A stretch of DNA of 64,000 bases from Toxonevra muliebris. Lineage: Eukaryota; Arthropoda; Insecta; Diptera; Pallopteridae. This document shows, in pieces, positions 23,236-33,243 of the stretch; positions within the stretch are counted from its first letter, which is position 1; every line of letters starts with the position of its first letter. Where the stretch lies: contig OY829327.1 in assembly GCA_963691655.1 (NCBI GenBank), positions 59,966,079 through 60,030,078 of the forward strand, written 5' to 3'. The notes under the pieces are model-generated. The model was not told the DNA's origin. It saw only the letters and a list, made by a program, of their open reading frames with translations, and ran no database searches. A program made the translations under genes and the position numbers.

Positions 23236-24084
23236 GCTATCTTAATTTTAAGTAGTGTAGCGCTAAAACTACACATTAATATAAACATATTAATTACTAC
23301 TTTGTATTGAAATACTATATCGTCGGTGTTATGTCAAAATCCTGAATCTGAATCCATTTTTATTCTTGTATTAGCAAATATTCTTTTCACGGAAGTTTTG
23401 ACGTTAAAATTGAATTTTCTCAAAACATTGGGGTTTTTTTTTGGCATTCACTCGATGATATATCAACTATTGTAATTCTTCGATTAATGTAATACCATTT
23501 ATGTATCTTAAATTTAATCAAACAAGTAAGCGTTTAATAAAAAAATTTTGAATTGACGAACCACATAACTTTATGTAAATATATGTATAAAGGAAATGGA
23601 ACGCACCCAAGAGCTTACCATCTTAGCTGGAATTTTCTGGGTTTGCGCGGTCTAGCTATATTTTCGCACGTAATCATTAAATTCAAAATAAGAGCACCGC
23701 ATTTGCGTCATCGATAACTAATTTTAAAGGTAATTAAAGGTAGAGTATAATTCATATACAGCTTTATTTTTTAGCTACAAATCCGAGAAAACATAACTTT
23801 CATACAGTGTACGAAATATATATAGCATACAAAAAAGAAAAAAGTGTTTCTCTACGTGGCCGTATAATTCCTATTCAGTTTATAGTTTTATTTACTTTAA
23901 TACGTTTGTACTTATTGATCGATTCGATCCAGTGTTGCCAAATTTGTGCTTTTTCCACCAGATTTAAAAAATAAAACGCGAAAATTTTTCACTTAGTAGC
24001 AGTGCTTTTTATTTTGACTTGAAGACACTGTTTACGTCACGCAATAATATTTTTTCTCTAAATTTGCGTGAATATTTTTATTTA
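23236..24084. other. 3' flank of the second zinc-finger gene
   Basis: The 3' UTR probably runs from 23236 to shortly after the AATAAA at 23536-23541. Beyond that no gene is seen. A word GGAATTTTCTGGGTT near 23628 is repeated inverted at about 3432-3455, upstream of the first gene; its meaning is unknown. Confidence 0.45.
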
Positions 24085-24680
24085 CTCAGTATAGTATGGA
24101 AGCCAAATGAGTTTCGTATTTTATCTCTGAGTCGAGAGAAAATGTTTTCCAAATGGTTCATATTCGACTCAGTTTGTGACAGTGTATGCCCAAAAATGTA
24201 GATGTGTATAGTTAATCTTTTTATAAATTATTAATTTTACGCGCTCGGTATGTAAAACTTTATATTTTAAGTTTTGGTTTATTTCAGGATTAACATCAAG
24301 TGAACAAATAAATATGAAAAATTCTGAATTGTTTTTGTAGTTTTTTATGCCGCTACTTACAACATTTATAATAATACCTTTTCGGTTGATTTAAGCCTTC
24401 TTTCAATCATTTAACCACCTGAACAAATATTCGGTTTCTTCAAAATTTATTACAAATTTTAAATGGAAAAAAATATATGAAATGAGATAACTGCTTCACA
24501 AATTTTAAGTTGATAAGATGGCCCTTCAAAATTATTTGAACATTTGAGCTACAATTTCGTGGAACAAAGGAAATTATATATCACAGAAAACACTGTTACA
24601 CACTTGGCCGGCTTTTGAGAATTGTACCATGCACGAATTAGAAAAATTTTGATGAAAAAACGGAGATTCTTTATAAAAAA
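24085..24680. mobile_element. MITE-like element with TGTGACAGTGTAT inverted ends, copy 2
   Basis: TGTGACAGTGTAT at 24175-24187 faces ACACTGTTACA at about 24590-24600. The interval and both flanks resemble 14365-15010 collinearly (ACGCGCT, GCTACTTAC, TTTAACCA and TGGCCGGCTTT words in the same order). The two copies are considerably diverged, so the family is old. No ORF. Confidence 0.6.
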
Positions 24681-24929
24681 ATACAAATTTTAATTCCAAT
24701 AAGGGATTTTATTTTCAATTTCGGGAATTTTGAGACCGTTTTTTGACGAAATCCCAGGATCCCGGGATCGACATTCCTACTATAAATAGATTCGTACATA
24801 TATCAATAACTTAATTAAATCTGGTGAATTTTTCCCCAAAAAACGTTTTTTTTTACAGGAGTTCTGGTGGATTTTGAAATTCAAGATTTGACTTGACAAC
24901 ACTGATTTGATCGTTTAAGTGTATTGTGG

Positions 24930-25680
24930 TTATTAGTACAGTCATCTTTATTTGAATGAGAAGTCCGTGCGAAATAAGTAAAGCGTACAAATAAATAAAA
25001 ATTATCTCTTCATTGCTTTTGGATAAAGTTTTTTTTTTTTAAATAAAATGTTAGTGTTTTATAATTAAATCTGAAAAACATAAGTTTTTGGATGATTAAA
25101 TTTAGATGGCCCGCATGGACTTCTGAAATATTGGAATGATATTTGATGAAAACGAGAAACTCTCCATTCTAGAAACTTGTAAGGTGGATCGCTGATGGTA
25201 TGGGCGGTGTTTGGGTATAATGGACCGAGCTCTATTTGCTTCGTTATACATAGAAACGTCTTAGTTGATTTCTTTGAACAATTTTGCAACCAATAATGGA
25301 TTTTCCAGCAGGACAACGTTGCTATCCTTAATGCTAGAGCAGTTAAAATATTTTCTCTGAAAAAGACATAAATTTATTGGAATGGCGGGCCATTAGCCCA
25401 GATTTAAATCCTATAAAGAAAGTTTGGAGAATTTTATCTCAACGTGTCTAAGCTGGTGATCGGCAATTTGGGTCCTTAAAGGAAGTAAGAGCCTGCATTG
25501 AAACTGAATGGAGAAATAATACACTATCTACCTTTCGTTCATTCATTGAATCAATGCCGAGACGTTAAATGCCGTCAATTTATTTAATGGTGGTCAAATA
25601 AATTATTACACAATTATTTTTTTTTAGTTTATCGCACTGCCATGCGATATTTTGTACGCTTCACTTTTTTCATTTAAACT
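24930..25680 (+). mobile_element. Degenerate Tc1-like transposon
   Basis: The words AAGTAAAGCGTACAAA near 24978 and the inverted TTTTGTACGCTTCACTTT near 25650 look like terminal inverted repeats. Between them the + strand gives Tc1 transposase pieces: SLMVWAVFGYNGPSS, WIFQQDNVAILNARAVK and AISPDLNPIKKVWRILSQRV. It ends ETEWRNNTLSTFRSFIESMP near 25560. Stops interrupt the frame and the third catalytic residue (Glu in NPIENLW of the family) reads Lys here. The N-terminal half is missing. Dead copy. Confidence 0.75.
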
Positions 25681-27249
25681 AAAATGAATTTTAAAATTTT
25701 TATTTTATGTATTTTTTGTGTATCTAAGTTATTTAGTTTAACTGAATTGTTTTTGTTATACTTATCATGGTATGGAAAGAAATAATAAATTAAAGCCTTC
25801 TGTTGTGGTGAAACAAATTCAAAAGTTGTATGCTATATTTATTTCGTTCATTGTATGTATGACAGTCATGTTAACTAACTATATTTAGTCAAAATAAGCA
25901 GAATACAGTTTTTGAAGCTCTCACTAGAATGATACAATACAGAAAAATCAATAAAATACAAACTTTTGTTGGGCATCTTATACATAATCATTCTCATACA
26001 ACTCGAAGGCGTTGATCTTGATTGCGTATTAAATTTTCGCTATTATGTTTGGTATTTGAGATATTTGTGAATGAATTTTGGGCAAAAGCAACATCACACA
26101 TCATTTGGAACACGATTTAAACTTTATGTTAGTAAAGATTTTTACGTCATACCTCTTCATCTTCTTTTCTTATGGCAAAACGGGTCGTAGTGGACCTTGA
26201 CTGAGCGTTTCGTATCCATTCATGTTGTGTGAGTTATATTTGTACACGAATGGAAAAGATCTGTGCCGAATCCCAGCGACGCGAATGTAGAAGTGGAAAC
26301 CTTTTCTTAAGCAAGTTTTGCTCTTGGAGGTTTGCCACTGCCAGCCAAGAGGTGTACCAGGTTAAAAATTTTTCATTTTCTATTTTTATTCCTTTCGTGC
26401 ATGGAACCAGGGCACCCTGCGTAGGAGTCAAGCACACTTCGCCATGGCAATCACATTTCTTATTATTTTTTAAATAAATGGAGATTATACTACCGGAACC
26501 GAAGAAAAAAATTTCAGTGCCGATTTTCGCTGTTGAAATGTGAATCTATAAAATTAGATGAGAAATGGAAAAAATGTTACATGTTCTTAATGTTAAAAAC
26601 TTTTTTTTCTTATAATTTTTCGGAAATCTTACGTGATAGCGAAAAACTAAGTTCGTCATTGATATCACCGCTTTAAATTTCAAATTTAAGTATTGACTAA
26701 TGTTATTGAATTTGCATCGACTGCTAGGAATTGAGACTTTCGAAATTATTTATAGAATTTGAGACCTTAAGAAAATAAAAAAAAAAAAAAAAAAAAAATG
26801 GACCCAGAAAATATTTTCCTATTTGGATTCAATAATTTGAATAGGGTAAGGAATTTTATTATGTAGTAACGCCTTAAGATCAACTGTGCTGTTACTAATA
26901 GAAGATAAGGCCACAAACTGGAAAGAGGACTGTATATTGTGAGAAATTGTCACGAAATCCATGCGCAATCCGGCACTACTGCCTTAAGCCTTAAGTAAGT
27001 GTCTTGGACACTGGGCTCTTTGCATATCCCTCGGTGAGGGCTGCCATGAGATTGCCCGTATTACAATCTACCTCAGATTAAATAAATTGAGCGAATGAAT
27101 TCAGTATGAAAGTACTAGGTTAGTAGAGTAAAACCCCAAGAGATTGTTTGCCATTTGAGAGTGACTTTACTGAATGTTCATTATCTCTTAACTCATATGC
27201 TATTGAGTATTTATCATTTCGTTCTTCAGCAAAATTGTAACTAAGCCAT
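25681..27249. other. Intergenic DNA with no supported gene
   Basis: A poly-A run lies at about 26776-26798. The segment at about 26940-27110 has balanced composition, a short GCCCTC/GAGGGC-type hairpin and ends near an AAATAAAT word, so it may be the 3' end of a non-LTR retrotransposon; I see no coding part to confirm this. Confidence 0.35.
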
Positions 27250-27890
27250 ACAGTATCGGACAAAACTAAAGCACGAACCCTTCCTTGTCAACATTTTCTT
27301 CAATGAAATTTAAAAATATTCACAACCAAACCTGAAGATCAGGCCATAATTCGGATTATAAAAAATATCCTTTTATATCTTGGAAATGAATTGCGCGTTT
27401 AAACATTTTAAACAAGTTTATCTAACGACGAGCTGTGGACGGTGGTTTAGCAACATACCTCAGTGTGAAAAGCAAATTTTTAACCGCGCACTTTAACTAG
27501 ACTACTGCCAAATGAAAGACCATGCTTTTTACTGACGGATCTAAATTTAACATGAAAAGTTGCGACGGAAGCTAGTGTGCAGACCAAAAGATCAATGATG
27601 AAATCCACGTTACTTGAAAAGCACCGTAAAATACGAGAGAAGCAACGTAATGGTTTGGTAATTTTTTTCGGGCATGGAATCCGTCCAATTCATAAAATAA
27701 GAGGTATAATGGACCGTCTGATGTGCAAATTCTCCAGAGCGTTTTATTTTTGTTGGCATATTCGTATGGAATGCGCTCAAAACACTACTGAGCCGAAAAT
27801 TGGAAATTTCCTCCGGAAAAGTTTGAAAATCGCGAAATACGAAAATGTTGTGTACACTTTAGAGCGATTTGTGATTGATAACACTGCTCT
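27250..27890 (+). pseudogene. Degenerate Tc1/Bari-like transposase fragment
   Basis: A TIR-like ACAGTATCGGACAAAACTAA occurs at about 27249. From 27530 the + strand reads LFTDGSKFNMKSCDGS, stop, CADQKINDEIHVT, then GHGIRPIHKIRGIMDRLMCKF. This matches the central part of Tc1-type transposases (the first catalytic Asp lies in LFTD). Stops and shifts break it, and the C-terminal catalytic part is not recognisable. Confidence 0.6.
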
Positions 27891-27892
27891 TT

Positions 27893-28250
27893 TGAAAACG
27901 AGCAGAGACGGGACAAGCGCACTTAGGGTAAGGGGGGGGTCGCTGAGTCCGAATCCGTGGTTCGTTTTGCTCTGCTACGTCAATTTTTTTTATTGACATA
28001 AATTTTTTTAAAATTAAAAAAAAAAATAAAAATACAATTCATATTTTTTTTCATTAAAACGTCAATTTAAGAAAAAAAAAATTTTTAATTTTTTTTATTT
28101 TTTAACTTTTTAAATTTTTTAAAAAATGTTTTTTTTTTTTAATTAATTTATTTTTTCGTAATTTTTTTCATCCTCGTTATCATTGTTCACTTTTGTCTCG
28201 TTGTTAGCTTAAAGCAATGATGGCCAAACGCGTACTTAAGTGCAAAATGA
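27893..28250 (+). repeat. Left arm of a 5.3-kb inverted-repeat structure
   Basis: Starts GAGCAGAGAC and contains CGCTGAGTCCGAATCC. It is followed by a long A/T-homopolymer stretch and ends ATGGCCAAACGCGTACTTAA. The same features occur inverted at 32945-33243. The arms may be the ends of one large element, or two copies of one MITE in opposite orientation. Confidence 0.75.
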
Positions 28251-28252
28251 TG

Positions 28253-28612
28253 TTTAAACCCATATGTATGTACGGATGCGATTCGCGTACTTGAAAAATA
28301 TATTCAGTACGTAGTTAGGGAAAGAAAGCAACAACAAAAGCATAAGTTGTACCGTTTTCATATTGTTTAAAAGCTACTGCGTTGGCAAAAATTTCATTGT
28401 GTATATCTACAAATAAATTTAAAATTAAATTTTGAAGAAAGCTTGGAGTAAGCTGTCACCGGTTTTATTATTTAAAAAAACTTTTTGCTTCCGAGTAGTG
28501 TCTTGAGAATCGTGATGTGTACAAAAATTTAATTCAGCATGTTTTGTACTACGTACTGAACATCTTTTTCAAGTACGCCGATCCCATCCGTACATACATA
28601 TGTATTAAGAGT
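28253..28612. mobile_element. 360-bp palindromic element
   Basis: About 57 bases at the left (CATATGTATGTACGGATG at the outer edge, TTCAGTACGTAGTT inside) are inverted at the right (ACTACGTACTGAA, then CATCCGTACATACATATG). The centre has no convincing ORF. It abuts the left arm of the 27893-33243 structure and shares the CGCGTACTT word with it, so it could belong to the same family. Confidence 0.6.
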
Positions 28613-31072
28613 TTAACCAAAGAATATATAATACATAGAAGGCGCATCACGTACAAATTTATTTGTACAAAAGTTTTGTTCTATGGAGCCATAACTGCCT
28701 CCAATTTACTCTCAAAATTGAGTTGTCCTCATAAAAGCAATGAGTGGTCGAAATTATTTGTTTCTTTTTGCTGTTGTCTTTGTTTAATGAGAGGGAGAAG
28801 TTTTGTGTTTTGGTTTATCATGTTTTTGTTTTTTTTTGGTGCTTGCAATATGAGCTGGTATTTCATTATTTAGCAGTATTTATGTATGTCACAGATTATA
28901 AAATTCAAATCCCGAGTTGTGACGCGAAAAAATAGGAATTTTTCAAAAAAATTTTCTAGTTAAACTACTAAAGTTTTTATAAAAACTATTTATAAAGTAT
29001 ATGTCTTGAACTTAACTTAAACAAATTTCTTTCGAAAACATTTGAATAGAAATTGGCCTTTCTGGAAAACATGTTTCGCGGTGGTCAATATTTTGCAAAT
29101 CTAGATCATTTGAAATCCAAAAATGAAATGGATTCACTTTTATTATAAGATTATCTAGTGATTGATCGAAGGATTTGAAAAAATATACATATTTAACAAA
29201 ATGGCCAACTGTCAACAGTTCGACTTTCACTAAAAAACGCTGATTTTTCAGTTGTAAAAAAAATGGTTTTGCATAAAATAAAAATCCTTCGATTAATCTC
29301 CAGATTATTATGTATTGAAAAAGCATATTAAATTTAAAGATAATTGGTTTAGTAGTTGTTGAATAAGCGTGGTCAACGACTTCAATAACCACATTTTGAG
29401 AAGAACATGTTTAATCCATATCGTTCCGGTACTAGATACCATAATCCAATTTGGAAAATTTTCAAAATGCAATTTTCATACGTCTTCAATAAGAAATTTT
29501 AATACTTAAAAAATAAAAAAAAAATTTTTCTCAATTTTATAGGCTATAGTAGTTTTTGGGTTACTCCAAGAAAATAAGATGACCAGGTGTAAAAAAAATT
29601 AAAAATATTTCTACGCTACACCATGAACAACAAGTATGCCCTGGGATCAAATATATTTAACACATTATTTTAGAAGTTATTATAAGTTCAAAACAGAAAA
29701 AATGCAATTTTGTTGAATTCCGCCTATTTTCCCCTACATTTTTTTACAAAAGTTTGGTCAGCTGTAGCCTCTGCAATATATAAGGACCAGTGAAGTTGTA
29801 ATTTTCACATCAAGTTTGTTATTTCATCTAGTCGAATTTGTCATCTCAATGTAAAATAATTAATTTTACTATTTTTTGTTGATTTCCAAAAAAGGATGAA
29901 CAGACATCTGGCCTTGAAGTCAGGTGAAAAACAATATTTTTAAATTATTTTAATGCAATTTTAAAGTCAGTATATATAAAAATATTATGCAGTGATTACT
30001 TTTGGAAAACTTTATAAATATATTTTTGACGAATTTTCAAAGTTGCTGTTCGATTAATCGAACGTTGGGACGATAAGAGTTAAAGTTTCAACTTTAAGGT
30101 CAACAAATTTTTTTTTCAAATATTTTGTTTTTTGAAATGTTTTGAAAAAAAAAACTGATTTTTTGAAAGTTATAACTGGGGGTGCCTCTTAAAAACTTTC
30201 TAAAATAAATGTTTTTTATTTTTAAGTTTGAACACGTATGGTTTTAAACTTTTTATGCTTTTTCAAATACAAAAAAAAAATATTACTAAAAAATAAGTTT
30301 GTGACGACCATAATTTTGGGTCACAAATTGAAAAAAACAAAAAACCAATTAGGTGGGAAAACAATATTGATACTCGGCAACAACGCAAAACAAAGGAAAC
30401 ACATGTACCTACATATTAAACGCAAAAAAACCATTCCTATGAAACTATATGCAGTCTCACTTGGCAGCACTCTGTAACGATGTGAGAGAGCCTAAGAAAA
30501 AAACACCAAGAGAGTGCATGGGAGAGAGTAAAAGCAAAATAACTAAGTGGTTTGACTCTTCCTCTTTACTGCGACCGCCCGTACCCGAAACGAAAGTAAC
30601 ATATTTTGGAAAAATTTTGAGAGATGCGCCTTCTATGTATTGTATATTCTTTGGTTTAACTCTCTAACCACCTATTTTAATTAATCGATAAGTGCAAATT
30701 TATTTTTTTTTTAAATTAATTGGTAGACCGAAAGAATAAGCACAAAATATGTGGTCGGTTCGCACTTTCTGCGATCACACGATTGTGGTTTATAGTTATT
30801 TTTATGTGTACATAGAACAACTTATGTCTAAAAATTATCGCGGATATTAACTTTTTTATAAAGATCTAAAAAAAATATTTCTAAGTCTTCTCATATACTG
30901 CCGTGTAATCATAATTTTGTATAAATTTGTATGTGAAAATTAGAGAATTTATGACAAATGAGAGGATATGACACCAAATAAGACACATTGTGAATTGCAG
31001 AAATCTATACATTTATTAGTGTAACTACATTTTTATTCCAGAAGATCCAGAACTGCTACACTATCATGTTAT
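28613..31072. other. AT-rich filler of the inverted-repeat structure
   Basis: Open frames here (for example 28517-28873 +, 29012-29392 -) are rich in Phe, Ile and Lys codons and have no recognisable motifs. I support no gene in this stretch. Confidence 0.45.
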
Positions 31073-32417
31073 ACAACTGTGTGCGAAATAATAGCAGTGA
31101 CCTAGGGAAAATCAAGCATTGATTTTTTTTAAATTTAAATAACAACTGTCATTTAAATCGTTTAATGCCAAAACGTAGGCCTAAATTTTTTTACTGTGCG
31201 AAAAAATAGCAGTTCAAGTAATGTAGTATCAGTGTTTGAATGATTTAAAGTGAAACAGACAAGATTTAAATATTTGTTTGTTTAAAGTAAGTTTTATTCA
31301 TATTTTATTCATTGATTAAAAAACACAAATCATAATTTGTTTGAGAAAATGGGTCGTGCTAAGCATTGCTCTAGTGAGAAGCGGAAAATTATTAAAAAAC
31401 TGTTTTCCCAAGGGAAAACTTACAATTTTATACAAGATTTGCTCGGGTGCTCAGCAAAAATAATATCCAATGCAAAAAACTGGACACCTCAACCCGAAAC
31501 ACGAGGTCGCAAAGAAGTTCTTTCGAAGCCGGAGTTGAGAAAAGTGGTGGCTTTGGCGCGAGAAAATCCTTTCTATACGTCGAAGAAGATTAAAGATGAG
31601 CTGAATCTTGGTGTGGACTCGTCTACACTTAGAAAGAAGCTGATTAAAGCTAAGCTATTCGGCAGAAGCCCCAGAAAAGTGCCATTCCTGCAGCCGCGAC
31701 ATGTTCAGGCCAGAACCAAATTTGCGAAAGATCACCTGAATTGGTCACCTAACAAATGGCGCAAAATTTTATGGTCAGACGAAATCAAAACAGTTCTGTT
31801 CGGCTCTAAAGGATGCCGCCAATATGTACGAAGACCAGCAGGAGCTCCATTTGATCCTAAATACGTTTCCAGAACCGTGAAACATGGAGGTGCAAAAATA
31901 AACGTCTGGGGCTGCTTCTCCTATTATGGTACAAGCCCGGTTTATTTGATTAAGGAAAATATGGATGCAAAAATATACGTGAAAATAATGGAGTCAACTA
32001 TCTTACCATACGCTGAATGGAAAATGCCACTAAAATGGGTCTATCAGCAAGACAACGACCCAAAGCATACCAGCAAGTTGGCAACAAATTGTTTTGCTTC
32101 AAATGGGGTTGAGGTCACGGTCTGGCCGGCTCAGTCTCCAGACCTCAATCCCATCGAAAATCTTTGGGCCGATGTCAAGGAAACTGTGGACAAGCAGAAT
32201 CCCAAAAATGTGAGAGATTTATGGGATGCGGTAAGAAGATCATGGAAGGCCATTCCTGTCGAGAAATGCAGGCATCTAGTGGATTCTATGCCTCGAAGAT
32301 GCGCAGCTGTGCTTGCTAACAAGGGCAATTCCACAAAATATTATTTCATGTTTTTTCATTCAATTAACTATTTAACGTTTAGTTTTTTCACAACATGTAA
32401 AACACTGCTATTATTTA
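31073..32417 (+). mobile_element. Tc1-like transposon with intact transposase frame
   Basis: The left side carries ACTGTGTGCGAAATAATAGC at about 31077 and a second, similar word ACTGTGCGAAAAAATAGCAG at 31192, a subterminal direct repeat. The right side carries the inverted partner ACTGCTATTATTT at 32404-32416, after which the match stops, so the right end looks truncated or replaced. The encoded transposase is listed separately. Confidence 0.75.
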
Positions 32418-32434
32418 AAGAGCTTGACGAGTAG
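31349..32434 (+). CDS. Tc1-family transposase (DD34E)
   Basis: It catalyses cut-and-paste transposition in the nucleus. The N-terminal helix-turn-helix part begins MGRAKHCSSEKRKIIKKLF. The catalytic triad is visible: Asp in KILWSDEIK, Asp in VYQQDNDPKHTSK, and Glu 34 residues later in SPDLNPIENLW. The length to NKGNSTKY (about 332 aa) matches Tc1 transposases of about 340 aa. The extra C-terminal residues translate the 3' TIR region, which suggests that the original stop was lost. I prefer the start at 31349; an in-frame ATG at 31337 adds four residues. No stop or shift is seen, so the enzyme could still be active, but the damaged right end would not let this copy move easily. Confidence 0.85.
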   Translation: MGRAKHCSSEKRKIIKKLFSQGKTYNFIQDLLGCSAKIISNAKNWTPQPETRGRKEVLSKPELRKVVALARENPFYTSKKIKDELNLGVDSSTLRKKLIKAKLFGRSPRKVPFLQPRHVQARTKFAKDHLNWSPNKWRKILWSDEIKTVLFGSKGCRQYVRRPAGAPFDPKYVSRTVKHGGAKINVWGCFSYYGTSPVYLIKENMDAKIYVKIMESTILPYAEWKMPLKWVYQQDNDPKHTSKLATNCFASNGVEVTVWPAQSPDLNPIENLWADVKETVDKQNPKNVRDLWDAVRRSWKAIPVEKCRHLVDSMPRRCAAVLANKGNSTKYYFMFFHSINYLTFSFFTTCKTLLLFKELDE

Positions 32435-32944
32435 GTTAGCCAAAAATTATCAGATTTAAAATCGGTTTAGCCAATTCCAAAATATTAGCGTCGGAAGATC
32501 TTTAAAATTCACTCGTTGAACAAAGCTTTGAATTCATCGTTGTAAAAATCATTGATTAAGCGGGAGTAAATAACAAATAGGAGAGAGAGAAGACATGAGT
32601 AACAGCATTTCTCAGAATTATCTGCATATATAAATAAAAAAACAAACACCAACGAGCAGTTTGGTTCTCTTTTGATATTTGTTTTTTCATAAAGGGATTT
32701 CTTGAGCAAAAAAAAAAATAGCCCCAGTTACTGGGACCTTACCATAGTATATCTTTATTTTTTGGCATAAACCCACAAGGCCGCCTCAGGGCAGCCTTTC
32801 ATCTTTCACACCTAACTGCTAAACTCAAAAACTAATAAAAAAATGGATTTCACATTTATTTTTCTTTCATCAATATTAACTGGAAATAAAAATTCTGGTG
32901 TTTGTTTTTTTATTATTTGAATCTTGCGGTATAGAGGGTTAAAC
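32418..32944. other. Non-coding DNA between the Tc1 element and the right arm
   Basis: Simple A/T-rich sequence with GAGAGAGAGA at about 32581-32590. No gene is seen. Confidence 0.4.
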
Positions 32945-33243
32945 CCTTGTTTTGCACTTAAGTACGCGTTTGGCCATCATTGCTTTAAGCTAACAACGAG
33001 ATAAAAAAACAATGATAATAAGGATGGAAAAAATTACGAAAAAATTAATTAATTAAGAAAAAAATTTTTTTTTTTAAATTTAAAAATTAAAAAATAAAAA
33101 AATTACAAAATTTTTTTTTTTTTAAATTATGAACTGTATTTTGAATTATTTATTTTTTTTCAATTCTAAAAATTTGTATGTCACGGAACCAAGGATTCGG
33201 ACTCAGCGAGCACCATTACCTTAAGTGCACTTGTCTCTGCTCA
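32945..33243 (-). repeat. Right arm of the 5.3-kb inverted-repeat structure
   Basis: Inverted counterpart of 27893-28250: CTTAAGTACGCGTTTGGCC at 32957 onwards, the same homopolymer-rich middle, GGATTCGGACTCAGCGAG near 33190, and an outer edge at GTCTCTGCTC (33234-33243). Confidence 0.75.

Noticed and set aside
28517..28873. 118-aa + strand ORF with hydrophobic C-terminus
   Set aside because: It overlaps a palindromic repeat and AT-rich DNA, uses mostly Phe, Ile and Lys codons, and has no recognisable motif or start context.
29012..29392. 126-aa minus-strand ORF
   Set aside because: Composition is that of AT-rich non-coding DNA; no motif, promoter or splice context was found.
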